A DNA stretch of 64,000 nucleotides from Bradyrhizobium sp. 195 (GTDB lineage: Bacteria > Pseudomonadota > Alphaproteobacteria > Rhizobiales > Xanthobacteraceae), in contig NZ_CP082161.1 in NCBI RefSeq assembly GCF_023101665.1, forward strand, positions 1,798,001 through 1,862,000. The letters are read 5' to 3'. Positions 41,775-51,018 of this stretch are shown piece by piece (within the stretch, counting starts at the first letter, position 1; every line of letters starts with the position of its first letter). The notes below the pieces were generated by a model. That model did no database searches and had not been told where the DNA came from. It was given only the letters and a program-made list of their open reading frames with translations. The position numbers were made by a program, and so were the translations under genes.

Positions 41775-41950
41775 CAGCCTGGACAAGCTCCGAGCTGATG
41801 CAACGCAGGCGGTGTAACGCGCGATCTTGCGACGACCCAAATATGCGCGCTGTATGCGAAATTAGCCGATCACTTCACTGCATTGGTCAGCGAGGTAGAG
41901 GCGGCTAAGAGCCGGTCGAACCCTGATTGTGGGAGCGACGTCGGGTGCGC
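41775..41950 (+). pseudogene. Frameshifted paralog of the 31884-32066 gene
   Basis: LDKLRADATQAV then a stop; the next frame resumes RDLATTQICALYAKLADHFT, ALVSEVEAAK. This matches LEKLRTDAAECALIRDLAS... LADHLSVLAAEVERA of the intact gene. Confidence 0.6.
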
Positions 41951-42057
41951 GGAAATGTAATGGCGCTCGTTTACATCCGGCGCCGGGGCACGGCGGCAAG
42001 TTGTTTGAAATGCTTCCACGAGGTTCCCTTCTTGCGCACTTTCCTGCATAGTTCGGC

Positions 42058-42243
42058 ATGGCAAAAGTAAAAGTGAGCTTCAAACCACTCCGTAAGTCTG
42101 AGGACGACTGGGCTGTCATCGCCGAGTACCCAGGCGCAGAACCCCGAGAAATCACGGGCTTTACGAGCAAAGCCGATATTGACGATTGGATGAATGGAGA
42201 GCGTCGGATCGCCTGGCTCCGATCACAGGGTTACGCGAAGTGA
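42058..42243 (+). CDS. Conserved small protein (61 aa)
   Basis: MAKVKVSFKPLRKSEDDWAV, IAEYPGAEPREITGFTSKAD, DDWMNGERRIAWLRSQGYAK. A common Rhizobiales mini-protein (P--ITGF-S--DA-DWI-----WL---GY). Function unknown. Confidence 0.7.
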   Translation: MAKVKVSFKPLRKSEDDWAVIAEYPGAEPREITGFTSKADIDDWMNGERRIAWLRSQGYAK

Positions 42244-42553
42244 CACGATAACTCCTTCCTCGGCTATCGCATGGCTGTGAAGCTTCTACAGGCGCTCTCG
42301 GTGAAGATCCGGCTACGACCTCTACTCCGTTTCATTCGCCGGCATTCTCGTTGTTAGTCGAGGCTGTCTCATTCGCGGTGGGACCCGATGGCCGGAAGTG
42401 GTCCGTCCCCGAAACTCAACGCTAGCGGCCCGACCTCTCGGTCTAAATGAAGGGGTCATTAGCTCGCTTTTCAAGTTGGCGGTCAGCTTATAAAATAGCA
42501 GTCACGGCTGCAGAACAATGCGCGGCCGTGATCAATGGGAGCAAGGATCATCT
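42244..42553. other. Stretch with no recognisable gene
   Basis: No frame with support; no terminator seen after the 42058 gene. Confidence 0.35.
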
Positions 42554-42739
42554 ATGGCCAAACCGAAACGCAACGCCGAGCAGCAGATCGCTGATCAGGC
42601 CGACCGAAAGGCGCAAAACCCGAATGGGGCGCGGCAAGCGATTGCGGATAGCCAAGCAGATCCAGAGTTCCAGGAAAACCATAGACGTCTCAGAGCGGAG
42701 CGCTTGGCGCGAGATGCCGGGCCCAAAAGCAAGAATTGA
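42554..42739 (+). CDS. Small basic protein (61 aa)
   Basis: ATG 42554. AEQQIADQADRKAQNPNGAR, QENHRRLRAERLARDAGPKS. It shares RL-AERLAR with the next gene; both are charged, likely disordered or helical. Confidence 0.6.
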   Translation: MAKPKRNAEQQIADQADRKAQNPNGARQAIADSQADPEFQENHRRLRAERLARDAGPKSKN

Positions 42740-42768
42740 CCCCTGAGAGAAGCATCAGATCGGATAAG

Positions 42769-42996
42769 ATGACAAAAGAATTTGGTGAATACGAGCCGCC
42801 GAAACCAATCAGTAAAGCAGAGCGTGAAGCTCGCAAGGCCTTCCGCCAAGTCGACGCGGAAAAGGCCATGTCCGAGCACGCGCTCGCCGAGAAGGCCTTT
42901 GCTCAGAATCGAGAGCGGCTGAAGGCAGAGCGGTTGGCACGGGAAGCCGCAGCGGCCCCGGTGCCAAAGAAGCAACCCAAGACGAAGAAGAAGTGA
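42769..42996 (+). CDS. Conserved small basic protein (75 aa)
   Basis: ATG 42769. EYEPPKPISKAEREARKAFR, DAEKAMSEHALAEKAFAQNR, ERLKAERLAREAA, ending QPKTKKK. Frequent in Bradyrhizobium; probably nucleic-acid-binding by charge, unproven. Confidence 0.65.
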   Translation: MTKEFGEYEPPKPISKAEREARKAFRQVDAEKAMSEHALAEKAFAQNRERLKAERLAREAAAAPVPKKQPKTKKK

Positions 42997-43112
42997 ACCC
43001 GCACGAGTGGTGTTATGTCGAGTGCGATGGAATTGATTGTAGATGGCTACGCCGGCCCAAAGACTATCAGTCCCTTGAGAACCTGAGATGCACGGCCGGC
43101 GCTCGGCGGTGA
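42993..43112 (+). CDS. Cysteine-rich micro-protein (39 aa)
   Basis: GTG overlaps the upstream stop (GTGA). HEWCYVECDGIDCRWLRRPK, then a C and an Arg-rich end. C-x3-C-x4-C could bind a metal. Coding is supported by the overlap and composition only. Confidence 0.4.
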   Translation: MNPHEWCYVECDGIDCRWLRRPKDYQSLENLRCTAGARR

Positions 43113-43305
43113 ACCTCAAAGCTAGAACAGGCTTTGACTGCCGGGCATCAATTTTTCAGGTGGAGGAGGACGTCGCGGCTATGGCGAGACTTCAGACGCT
43201 TCCGGCGGGATCGGGGCATAGCGTCGGCGGAAATTTCCAACCCTTTCGCCATTGCCCATTCCATCAATGCGGGGGAAATATGCGGGATCATTGAGGGTGA
43301 TCCCT

Positions 43306-44223
43306 ATGGGGCTTTCTATCCGCTTCTACCTTTTCGCTGAGGATGGGCTTCAGGCGATCTCGCAGCGCGTAATGATGGGGCTGATCCGCGGCGAAGATGC
43401 CATGCCGCAGTATGCTGGCACGAAGCAGAAGGTCGCGGACGTCATTCTTGAGAACGAAGGAAGGAAGCCGGTTCGTATCGAGAGGGTGCAGGGAAGCTAC
43501 CTAACTTTCGACGACAAGGGGCAGGTACACAGTGATCTTGTGGCCTCTGGCTTCGCCGCACTCGAAACCGGTATGGCGCTCGCGGACGCTCTGAGGAAGC
43601 CGCAGACCAAAATCGTTGATCTCACGCCTAAGCTCAACCGCGAGAAGTGGGAGCGTGAGAACCGCTGGACACCATCCAAGAACGATTTAGACGCCATTGC
43701 AGACGATATCTGGAGACGCAAGGAAGCGAACCAGCCGCGCATTGAGCGCGCCCAGGGGATCGCCCCTAAGCCTCCTAAGGTCACCTACGAGGCAAAGGAG
43801 GCGATCCGAGAGATCAGGACGAGCCTGATTAGTATCGCCAACAAGCTTCAATGGCTAAGCGAGCCTGCTCTGAAGGGCGCCGCGTTCGAGGCGCGCGAGA
43901 ACGCCAAGATCGAAGCGGATGGGCCGCTGTGGCTCGGGATTGCCGCAGCTGCGGATCGCTATCACGAGATCCAGGTTCGCCGACGCACCGGACGGGGTGT
44001 CTGGTACGCGCTTGTGGAGATACTGCGATGGGATGCGGTTCAACGAACTGGAGAAGTGATCGCAAGCTTCAGTGAGCGCTGCGATTCCAAAGCGAAAGCA
44101 GAGGAGGCGGCTCGGAGACTTTTGACCGAGAATGCCAAGTGCTTTACCGCGCAGACGTCCGTCCATACCGAGGTGCTATGCGAACTGGAGTGGGATGAAG
44201 AGGCGGGAGCTAAGCTTCTCTGA
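43306..44223 (+). CDS. Island hypothetical protein (305 aa)
   Basis: ATG 43306 after TTGAGGGTGATCCCT. Starts MGLSIRFYLFAEDGLQAISQ, then EGRKPVRIERVQGSYLTFDD, a middle with KLNREKWERENRWTPSK and a C-terminal domain (RDAVQR/EVIASFSERCDSKAKA). Frequent at island ends in my recollection; no catalytic motif seen. It ends 134 bp before the second att repeat. Confidence 0.6.
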   Translation: MGLSIRFYLFAEDGLQAISQRVMMGLIRGEDAMPQYAGTKQKVADVILENEGRKPVRIERVQGSYLTFDDKGQVHSDLVASGFAALETGMALADALRKPQTKIVDLTPKLNREKWERENRWTPSKNDLDAIADDIWRRKEANQPRIERAQGIAPKPPKVTYEAKEAIREIRTSLISIANKLQWLSEPALKGAAFEARENAKIEADGPLWLGIAAAADRYHEIQVRRRTGRGVWYALVEILRWDAVQRTGEVIASFSERCDSKAKAEEAARRLLTENAKCFTAQTSVHTEVLCELEWDEEAGAKLL

Positions 44224-44357
44224 CTCAGAACGTGGCGAGAACAAATTCCCCCGCCTTTCCCCGCGCGTTGCTGCTTAGTTCTGCTATTTCCCGCCTGCAC
44301 CTGCCAAATAGGCGCGACCATGAGATTGCGAAAAGTACTGGATTTACAGGGGGAAGG

Positions 44358-44403
44358 ATGGTGGGCGCACAAGGGATCGAACCTTGGACCTCTCCCGTGT
44401 GAA
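44358..44403 (-). repeat. Island attachment repeat: 3' part of tRNA-Val(CAC), copy 2
   Basis: Identical over 46 bp to 6654-6699 and, like it, lacking the 5' half of the tRNA. Together they bound a 37.7-kb unit. The integrase gene begins 258 bp to the right. Confidence 0.92.
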
Positions 44404-44661
44404 CCACAATTGGTGGACTGTAGCCAACCTAATCCAGCCATAGTCTTATTGTAAAAGCCCTTGTAAGGTAAAGACTTGCGGCCATATTGGACCATCCTTG
44501 GCCTCGGTTGGCCTTACCACATTTTGTATGTCCCTGCTGTGCCCTTCGGAGGAATTCCCTTAGGGCACACAAACTGGGAACGCGGAGGCAATGGCTTGTG
44601 GTCCATTTTTTCTAGGATCGCCTCGACCCTTCTCAGGGCGCAAGGAGCGAGAGCACAAACG

Positions 44662-46020
44662 ATGGAAAAGAGTAAAGAATCTCTCAGAGCTGAAGGAACG
44701 ACGAATTACCTGAGACTCACTGACGCGGCGATCCGTGCGGCGACGCTGCCGCCGGGCAAATCGCAGCACTATCTGCACGACACAGAGCAGCCGGGGCTCG
44801 CGATCAGGATGCGCGCGACTGGTGGCAGGACCTGGGTCTTCATGTTCACAAAGCCTGGGACGAAAGGCACCCAACGCAAGACGCTGGGTGCATGGCCCAA
44901 ATTCAATGAGAAGGCCGCGCGCAGGGCCGCCACCGTCGTCGCTGGGGAGGTGGTCATTGGGATCGATCCCAATGAGGGCAAGCGCGAGGCGAAGCGGCAA
45001 GCGCTGGCCGAGCGGCAGTGCACGACACTGGCGACCTTGATCGTTGAAGATGGCCCCTACGAAATGTCCCTGACCGGGCGCCAGGTCGTCAACTGGAAAC
45101 CGGCTATGTCGGCACTCCGACGCGGTCTGAAAGATCATTTCGACCTCGCCATCGCCGAGCTCACGCGACGGCAAATCATGGCGGCGGTGGACAGGATCGG
45201 CAAGACCGGCAAGCGCGGCGCAGCAAAGGACTTGCGCAAGCACACGCACACGTTCCTCGAATGGTGCGTCGGCGAAGGTTACGTCGAGCACAACGTGCTC
45301 GCCGGCTATCGCGTGCCCAAGGAGACGCGCGCGCAGCGGGTCGGGCGCCGAACGAAGGGCCGGGCGCTGACCGACGAGGAGATCATCAAAGTCTGGCACG
45401 CATCCGGCAAGCTTGGGACGTTTGGGCTATTGACACGAATGTGCCTACTTGGTGGCCCGCGCCGCAGCGAGCCAGCCATGATCGAATGGCAAAACCACGT
45501 CATGAATGACCGCATCACTTTCGATGCAGCATGGACCAAGATGGGCCTTTACCACGACGTGCCGCGTACCCACCTCGTTGACGAGGTGCTTACGGCCGCA
45601 AAACATTTCCAGCGTGCGACGTCGGACTATGTCTTCCCGTCACCGAAGACCGGCGGCCAGATGTCGGGCTTCACAAACTTGGTCGACCGCCTGGTCAAGG
45701 AAGCGGGTGTCGCCAAGTTCACAATGCATGACTTAAGGCGCAGCTTGCGAACCATCATGTCACGCTGCGGCTATGACAACGAAATCCAGCGGTTGTGTGT
45801 CGGGCAAAAGCCGCGCGGGATCGATCAGGTCTACAATCACGACGAACAGTGGATCATCCGCAAGATGGCGTTCGAAGCTGCTCATGACTACATCGCGGAG
45901 TTGGTCGGCGCGAAACGGGGAGGCAAGGTCGTGCGCCTGCAGCGGACGAATCCGCTCGATCCCATCAAGGCCGAATTGCTTGGCCGTCTTCGCGAGCATT
46001 ATGCGGCTGCGACGACTTAG
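44662..46020 (+). CDS. P4-type island integrase (tyrosine recombinase)
   Basis: 452 residues from ATG 44662 (AAGGAGCGAG upstream; the frame is open from 44476, within which no better start is seen). N-terminal DUF4102-like arm-binding domain (YLRLTDAAIRAATLPPGKSQ, QPGLAIRMRATGGRTWVF). Catalytic motifs: Arg in CLLGGPRRSEPAM, HDLRRSLRTIM, and Tyr in QVYNHDEQW. It lies directly beside the tRNA-Val repeat and should act on it. Intact, unlike the remnant at 6910-7291. Confidence 0.9.
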   Translation: MEKSKESLRAEGTTNYLRLTDAAIRAATLPPGKSQHYLHDTEQPGLAIRMRATGGRTWVFMFTKPGTKGTQRKTLGAWPKFNEKAARRAATVVAGEVVIGIDPNEGKREAKRQALAERQCTTLATLIVEDGPYEMSLTGRQVVNWKPAMSALRRGLKDHFDLAIAELTRRQIMAAVDRIGKTGKRGAAKDLRKHTHTFLEWCVGEGYVEHNVLAGYRVPKETRAQRVGRRTKGRALTDEEIIKVWHASGKLGTFGLLTRMCLLGGPRRSEPAMIEWQNHVMNDRITFDAAWTKMGLYHDVPRTHLVDEVLTAAKHFQRATSDYVFPSPKTGGQMSGFTNLVDRLVKEAGVAKFTMHDLRRSLRTIMSRCGYDNEIQRLCVGQKPRGIDQVYNHDEQWIIRKMAFEAAHDYIAELVGAKRGGKVVRLQRTNPLDPIKAELLGRLREHYAAATT

Positions 46021-46261
46021 TTGTCTCATCGCGTCCGGCCAGATAGTCGCGCACCGCATCAACTCGGTAAAGCGGGCGGCCATCGACATAGCGCCATTTC
46101 AGCGGGTGGTTCGGATTGCGCCGCCATAGCTCCAGGGCTCCAGGCGTGCGCCGGATCACGGCGGCCGTTTCTAATGCCGTTAAATTTGAGCTGCCCGGCA
46201 GCGAATCGATATCGAACGTCGCGGGCGGCGGCATGCCGCGATTCTTCCGAGGTCGCTTCAT
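45965..46261 (-). CDS. Excisionase-like HTH protein
   Basis: 98 residues from ATG 46261. LTALETAAVIRRTPGALELW, then YVDGRPLYRVDAVRDYLAGR: an AlpA/MerR-type winged helix as in island directionality factors. Convergent with the integrase and overlapping its end by 56 bp. Confidence 0.65.
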   Translation of the reverse strand: MKRPRKNRGMPPPATFDIDSLPGSSNLTALETAAVIRRTPGALELWRRNPNHPLKWRYVDGRPLYRVDAVRDYLAGRDETTKSSQPHNAREDGQAIRP

Positions 46262-46994
46262 GGTGCGGAGCGTCTCCTTCAAGTGGCCCATCGCCAACTC
46301 TCACGATTGAAGCGAACGAGGCTCTTGTGTAATCGCCTGGTCGCTTCTTGGGCGGGACGTCAAGAGAATCAACGCAGTCGTCGAACTTTGCCTGTCGAGT
46401 GCCGCCGATTTGACCATCATGCTCCGGTTGATGTTGCATAGGAACACGTCAATTGCGCGTCGTAGGATTGGATATCAACGCGAATAGAAGAAAAGTTGCT
46501 GGCAGGTAGCCGAGACCATTCCGCTCGCATTGCGGCCCTGCGAGTGGCCACGTCAGCGGCCCGGTCACGCCCGCAGGCTATTGACCGTCATGGGAAGCAT
46601 GTCGAAGAATGAAAAACGAACTGATAGGTAGTTCGACGCTTCGCAGCTACATCGAGGCGGGCTGGCGGACATCGGAATTGACTTGGTGATACAGACTTGC
46701 TCGGCGCAAAGACGCCTCACGGAAACGACTCGGCACGACGCCACTAGGACGGCGCGTCATGGAAGAACTTCGACTCTACCGACCGCTTTCAACTGGCGTT
46801 CCATAAAAGCGACGCACCGCGTTCCAGGATGGGGTTCGTTCGCTGGCGGGCCGTTCCTGTGCGCCCAATGCACGCGAGCGCCATGGGAATCTCGGTCAAC
46901 CTTGGCGATAAGATCTGCCTCCTTCATCGCGTCAGGTACGCTGGCAGCAGAGTCAACAGTTCAGACGACAAGTGCCGTTGGAACATTGCCATAA
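46262..46994. other. Stretch with no recognisable gene
   Basis: Frames here lack domains. It separates the integrase module from hipBA. Confidence 0.4.
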
Positions 46995-47107
46995 AGATAT
47001 GTTTACGGATCATTATCGACGAGAAAGATCTGTTCACGTTTCGCTTGACCCGCGATATATGGTCTGTTTACATATCATTTCGGTGTGAATGATCCGAGAA
47101 CATATCT
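46995..47107. promoter_or_regulatory. hipBA control region with long inverted repeats
   Basis: AGATATGTTTACGGATCATT (46995-47014) is repeated inverted with two mismatches at 47088-47107, ending at the hipB ATG. Between them TTGACC (47045-47050), 17 bp and TTACAT (47068-47073) form a likely promoter, overlapped by GATATATG...CATATC. These are probable HipB sites for autoregulation, possibly by looping. Confidence 0.6.
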
Positions 47108-47422
47108 ATGGCTTCGGCTCCAAACCCGCTGCTCAAGGAACTTGGCCTGCACTTTCGCAGAGCACGAATGGCTGCTGGCCTATCCCAGGAGCAAGTCGCC
47201 CTCCGGGCGAACATTAGCAGGCCCCGCTATCGCGACATTGAAACGGGTGCCGCTGCAGCCCGCGCAACGACACTCGTCAACGTTGCCCGCGCCCTTGGCA
47301 TGGAAATGATGCTGATTCCGCAAGCGATGGTACCGGCTATTCAATCAATGCTGCAGCCAGCTACGGGCGATGATGACCATCCTGCGTTCACGTCAGATGT
47401 TGAGGAGGAGGAGCATGAATAA
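47108..47422 (+). CDS. hipB: HipB-like antitoxin
   Basis: 104 residues with an XRE helix-turn-helix (LGLHFRRARMAAGLSQEQVA, LRANISRPRYRDIETG) and an acidic C-terminal tail. It should neutralise HipA and repress its own operon. ATG directly abuts the inverted repeat, so no ribosome site is evident. Overlaps hipA by 8 bp. Confidence 0.87.
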   Translation: MASAPNPLLKELGLHFRRARMAAGLSQEQVALRANISRPRYRDIETGAAAARATTLVNVARALGMEMMLIPQAMVPAIQSMLQPATGDDDHPAFTSDVEEEEHE

Positions 47423-48659
47423 GCCTGTCCTCGCGGCTGAACGTATCCAATCGCTCGACATCTCATTAAACGATCTTGCCGTCGGCACGCTCGTCCGAAC
47501 GCCGGGCGACTACAACGCATTCAATCTCTTGCCCGCGTATCGGAGCTTGAACGACCCTCCGATCTTCAGCCTGTCGCTTCGCTCGGCGGATGGCAGCCTC
47601 CGCCGGGATCCCAAACCCATACGCGGCGCGCTGCCGCCGTTCTTCGCGAACTTGCTGCCCGAAGAGAAACTGCGCGAAGCAATGGAAAAGCACCACGCAG
47701 CGTCAGTAAGACCTGGAAACGACTTCGATCTCTTGGCCGCACTGGGGACAAATCTACCGGGAGCGGTACGAGCGTTGCCGAGCGACGGCGTCCCCGTTCC
47801 GGCCGGGACAGAATCAGAAGGCAAGAAGAAGGCGCGCTTTTCGCTCGCCGGTGTCCAGATGAAGCTCTCCGTCATGAAAAATACCGGAAAAGAAGGGGGG
47901 ATCACGCTCGGCGTCGACGATGAGCAAGGGCAGTACATCGCGAAATTTCCCTCCCTCACCCACATTGGACTTTCGGAAAACGAATTCGCGATCCTAGCCT
48001 TGGCGGAAGCGCTAGGGATGGAAGTGCCTGCACGTGAGCTCGTCGAAAAGACGGATTTCGCCGGCATTCCGGAAGTGTTTAACACCATGTCCACGGGCAA
48101 AGTGCTTGTTGTCCGTCGCTTCGATCGCGGTGCCGATGCAGCGCGCGTGCATATGGAGGACTTTGCACAGGTCTTCGGCCGCTATCCGTCCGAGAAACAT
48201 ACCGGTGCGGCGTATCACAATATCGCGGCCGCGCTGAACAGCGGTGTCTCGTTCGATTCCGCGATCGAATTTGTCCGTCGTCTTGCGCTCACCGCGATCA
48301 CGGGCAATAGCGACATGCATCTCAAGAATTGCTCGTTACTGTATCCTGGAGACGGACGGACGCCTACGTTGGCGCCAATCTACGACGTGCTCTCAACAGT
48401 TTCCTATATCCCGAAAGATGGTCTAGCATTGAGCCTTGCGGGCGAAAAGTCATTCAAGGCTCTGACTCCAGAGCGCTGGCGCAATTTCGCGAACCGCAGC
48501 CGTCTTCCAGAGGGGGCAGTGATGACGGCTGTAGCTGAGACCGCGGCGGCCGTGCGCGACAAGTGGTCAGTTCTTCCAGAACGCGACGTCGTGCCTGGGC
48601 AGGTTCTCGAGCGGATCGATGCACATATCGACGAAATGGTACCCATCCTTGACCCTTAG
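47415..48659 (+). CDS. hipA: HipA-like serine/threonine kinase toxin
   Basis: 414 residues from ATG 47415 (GAGGAGGAGC upstream). N-terminal couple_hipA region (LVRTPGDYNAFNLLPAYRSL), GALPPFFANLLPE, FDLLAALGTNLPGAV; catalytic loop TGNSDMHLKNCSL and metal-binding Asp in LAPIYDVLST. HipA kinases phosphorylate glutamyl-tRNA synthetase and cause growth arrest. All key residues are present. A fragment of another hipA is at 60484. Confidence 0.9.
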   Translation: MNKPVLAAERIQSLDISLNDLAVGTLVRTPGDYNAFNLLPAYRSLNDPPIFSLSLRSADGSLRRDPKPIRGALPPFFANLLPEEKLREAMEKHHAASVRPGNDFDLLAALGTNLPGAVRALPSDGVPVPAGTESEGKKKARFSLAGVQMKLSVMKNTGKEGGITLGVDDEQGQYIAKFPSLTHIGLSENEFAILALAEALGMEVPARELVEKTDFAGIPEVFNTMSTGKVLVVRRFDRGADAARVHMEDFAQVFGRYPSEKHTGAAYHNIAAALNSGVSFDSAIEFVRRLALTAITGNSDMHLKNCSLLYPGDGRTPTLAPIYDVLSTVSYIPKDGLALSLAGEKSFKALTPERWRNFANRSRLPEGAVMTAVAETAAAVRDKWSVLPERDVVPGQVLERIDAHIDEMVPILDP

Positions 48660-48724
48660 GGGCGGCACTGATTGCAGCACGACCTGGGCTGATCAAGAAC
48701 CAAGAATAGTATGAGGATTGCTGG

Positions 48725-50008
48725 ATGCGAAACAATTCAGCATCACATGGATTGTGGGCTCTCACCGCGCCACCGGCGCCAGACACTGTTCCCCTCGCCA
48801 GTGACACCGCAGCGGATGTGATCGTGATTGGCGCTGGATATACCGGGCTGTCGTCTGCACTTCATCTCGCGGAAGGAGGGGCGCGCGTCGCGCTGTTGGA
48901 GGCGTCCGAAATTGGGTTCGGCGGTTCGGGCCGGAACGTCGGTCTGGTTAACGCGGGCATGTGGGTGATGCCTGACACCCTTCCGGATACGCTCGGCGCC
49001 CCGTTCGGCGAACGGTTGATTGAACAACTCGGCCGTGGACCGCAAAAGGTGTTCGACCTCATCGAAAAGCATGGCATCGAATGTGAAGTGGAGCGTGCCG
49101 GTACCCTGCATTGTGCCGTCGGACGTAAGGGTTTGCAAGAGATCGAGGCCCGCGCCGAACAGTGGCAGAAGCGTGGCGCCCCTGTCGTAGTGCTAAATGC
49201 AGAGGAGACACGCAGGAAAGTGGGCGGTGGCGAATACAGCGGGGCGCTGCTCGATAAGCGCGCCGGGACGATACAGCCGCTGGCCTATGTGCACGGTCTA
49301 GCGAGAGCCGCGCTTGCAGCGGGGGCTAGGATATTCACACAGAGCGAGGCTGTTACTGCGCAACACAACGGCTTGCGCTGGAGGATCAGCACAGAAAGCG
49401 GATCGGTAGATGCGGAATGGGTGATCGTTGCGACGGATGCCTATGGTAAAGGACTTTGGTCGCAGGTACGGCAGGAGCAGATCCATCTGCCCTACTTCAA
49501 CTTTGCTACGGGTTCTTTGCCGGATGGTCTGAGGAAGTCGATCCTGCCTGAACGGCAGGGAGCGTGGGACACTCGAGAGGTCCTCTCTTCATTTCGCTTG
49601 GATCGCTCCGGGCGCCTCGTGTTTGGCAGTGTTGGTGCCCTTGAGGGTATTGGCGCATCCGTTCACCGGGCATGGGCTCAGAGATCGTTGCGCAAGCTGT
49701 TTCCGGGACTTCAGGATGTCGAGTTTGAAACCGGCTGGTTCGGCATGATTGGAATGACCTCGGACAACCTGCCGCGCCTTCACGAGCTCGACCGCAACGT
49801 CGTTGCTTTCAGCGGTTACAACGGTCGCGGCATCGCACCTGGCACAGTCTTTGGCAGTGTGTTGGCTTCGTACGTTCTGGGGCAGATCGCGGAGAACGAT
49901 CTTCCGCTGCCGGTCACTGCCGTTGAACGGCAACGCTTTCGTGCCGCGCGGGAAGCCTTCTACATCGCGGGGTCCCAACTTGTTCACCTAATGGAGTCCC
50001 GGTTCTGA
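48725..50008 (+). CDS. FAD-dependent amino-acid/amine oxidoreductase (DAO family)
   Basis: 427 residues. N-terminal Rossmann FAD motif DVIVIGAGYTGLSSALHLAE and ARVALLEASEIGFGGSGRNV, C-terminal GYNGRGIAPGTVFGSVLA. This is the PuuB/OrdL-like branch, which oxidises secondary amines. The gene downstream is a broken ornithine cyclodeaminase, and such pairs serve in amino-acid or opine-like catabolism; the substrate here is unknown. ATG 48725 follows GAGGATTGCTGG. Confidence 0.85.
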   Translation: MRNNSASHGLWALTAPPAPDTVPLASDTAADVIVIGAGYTGLSSALHLAEGGARVALLEASEIGFGGSGRNVGLVNAGMWVMPDTLPDTLGAPFGERLIEQLGRGPQKVFDLIEKHGIECEVERAGTLHCAVGRKGLQEIEARAEQWQKRGAPVVVLNAEETRRKVGGGEYSGALLDKRAGTIQPLAYVHGLARAALAAGARIFTQSEAVTAQHNGLRWRISTESGSVDAEWVIVATDAYGKGLWSQVRQEQIHLPYFNFATGSLPDGLRKSILPERQGAWDTREVLSSFRLDRSGRLVFGSVGALEGIGASVHRAWAQRSLRKLFPGLQDVEFETGWFGMIGMTSDNLPRLHELDRNVVAFSGYNGRGIAPGTVFGSVLASYVLGQIAENDLPLPVTAVERQRFRAAREAFYIAGSQLVHLMESRF

Positions 50009-50260
50009 TTACCCAAGCGAGTTCGCCAAGTATGGGACTGTCATCGGCATGCTCATGGCTCAACTTCGCGCTCTGACGGCCATAGACCTCGATCTGTTGC
50101 TACGAGGCGAGAGATTTTTTGTGTTCTGTACGTTCGGTCGAGCTTCACACGGGATTCTAAACGCTGGCGACGGCCTCTCTTTGGCGGCGGTATAGACCGT
50201 GCTGTCATCGGAGCGACGGGTGCTAAACTCGTCCGAATTTCGAATGAAAACGAGGAAATC

Positions 50261-50934
50261 ATGTCGCGTTATTTCTCCGCCCCAGAGGTAGATGCCGGCC
50301 TCGAACTATCCCAGGTTGATCGATGCCTTAAGCGAAGCCGTCCGGCGCGGCGGAGAAGCGATGCCAGTGCGGCAGAGCTATAATGTTGGTACCGCTGCAA
50401 GCCCAGGTCGTCTCCTGACAATGCCGGCTTGGGAGCGGGGCAAGGCACTCGGCGTGAAGCTGGTGATCGTGTTTCCGAAGAGCGGGGAATGCGGTCTCCC
50501 TGCCTTTTCCTCGCTTTACATGCTGTTCGACGGCAACCGGCCGGCCGCGCGCAATGATCGATGGCGAAACACTCACTAATCGGCGTACGGCCGCCGCCTC
50601 CGCGCTCGCATCACGACATCTCTCACGCCCCGACAGCCGCACGCTGCTGCTGATTGTAACCGGCCGGCTCGCCTCCTATTTGGCCGTTGCCCATCGCGCA
50701 GTTAGGCCGATTGAAGCCGTGCTGGTCTGGGGGCGCAATGCGCAACGTTCCAAGCGCTCGCGGACACACTTGAGCATCAGGGCCTCAAGGCCAAACCGGC
50801 TGCTGATCTGACGGACGCTCTCTCGGTGGCGGACATCGTTAGCTGCGCCACCACGTCACGTGAGCCGCTGATCGTAGGCCAGCACCTCAGGCCAGGAACA
50901 CATCTTCGATCTCGTCGCTCTTGTATCAAGCGCT
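50261..50934 (+). pseudogene. Ornithine cyclodeaminase / mu-crystallin family, several frameshifts, cut by IS66
   Basis: ATG 50261 (GAGGAAATC upstream) gives MSRYFSAPEVDAGLEL; the next frame YPRLIDALSEAVRRGGEAMP and TAASPGRLLTMPAWERGKAL; then IDGETLTNRRTAAASALASR and LLLIVTGRLASYLAVAHRAV; later ADLTDALSVADIVSCATTSR. All belong to the ornithine cyclodeaminase fold including its Rossmann part, in at least four frames. The IS66 copy begins where homology ends. Confidence 0.75.
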
Positions 50935-51018
50935 TCTGCTCCGTAAGCGCGATTTTCCCCGCACGATGACGCCGGCGGTTTTGATGGATTGCCCTAGTAT
51001 CGGGCGATACCGGGCCGT

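Noticed and set aside
44560..45399. 279-codon minus-strand open frame
   Set aside because: Antisense shadow of the integrase.
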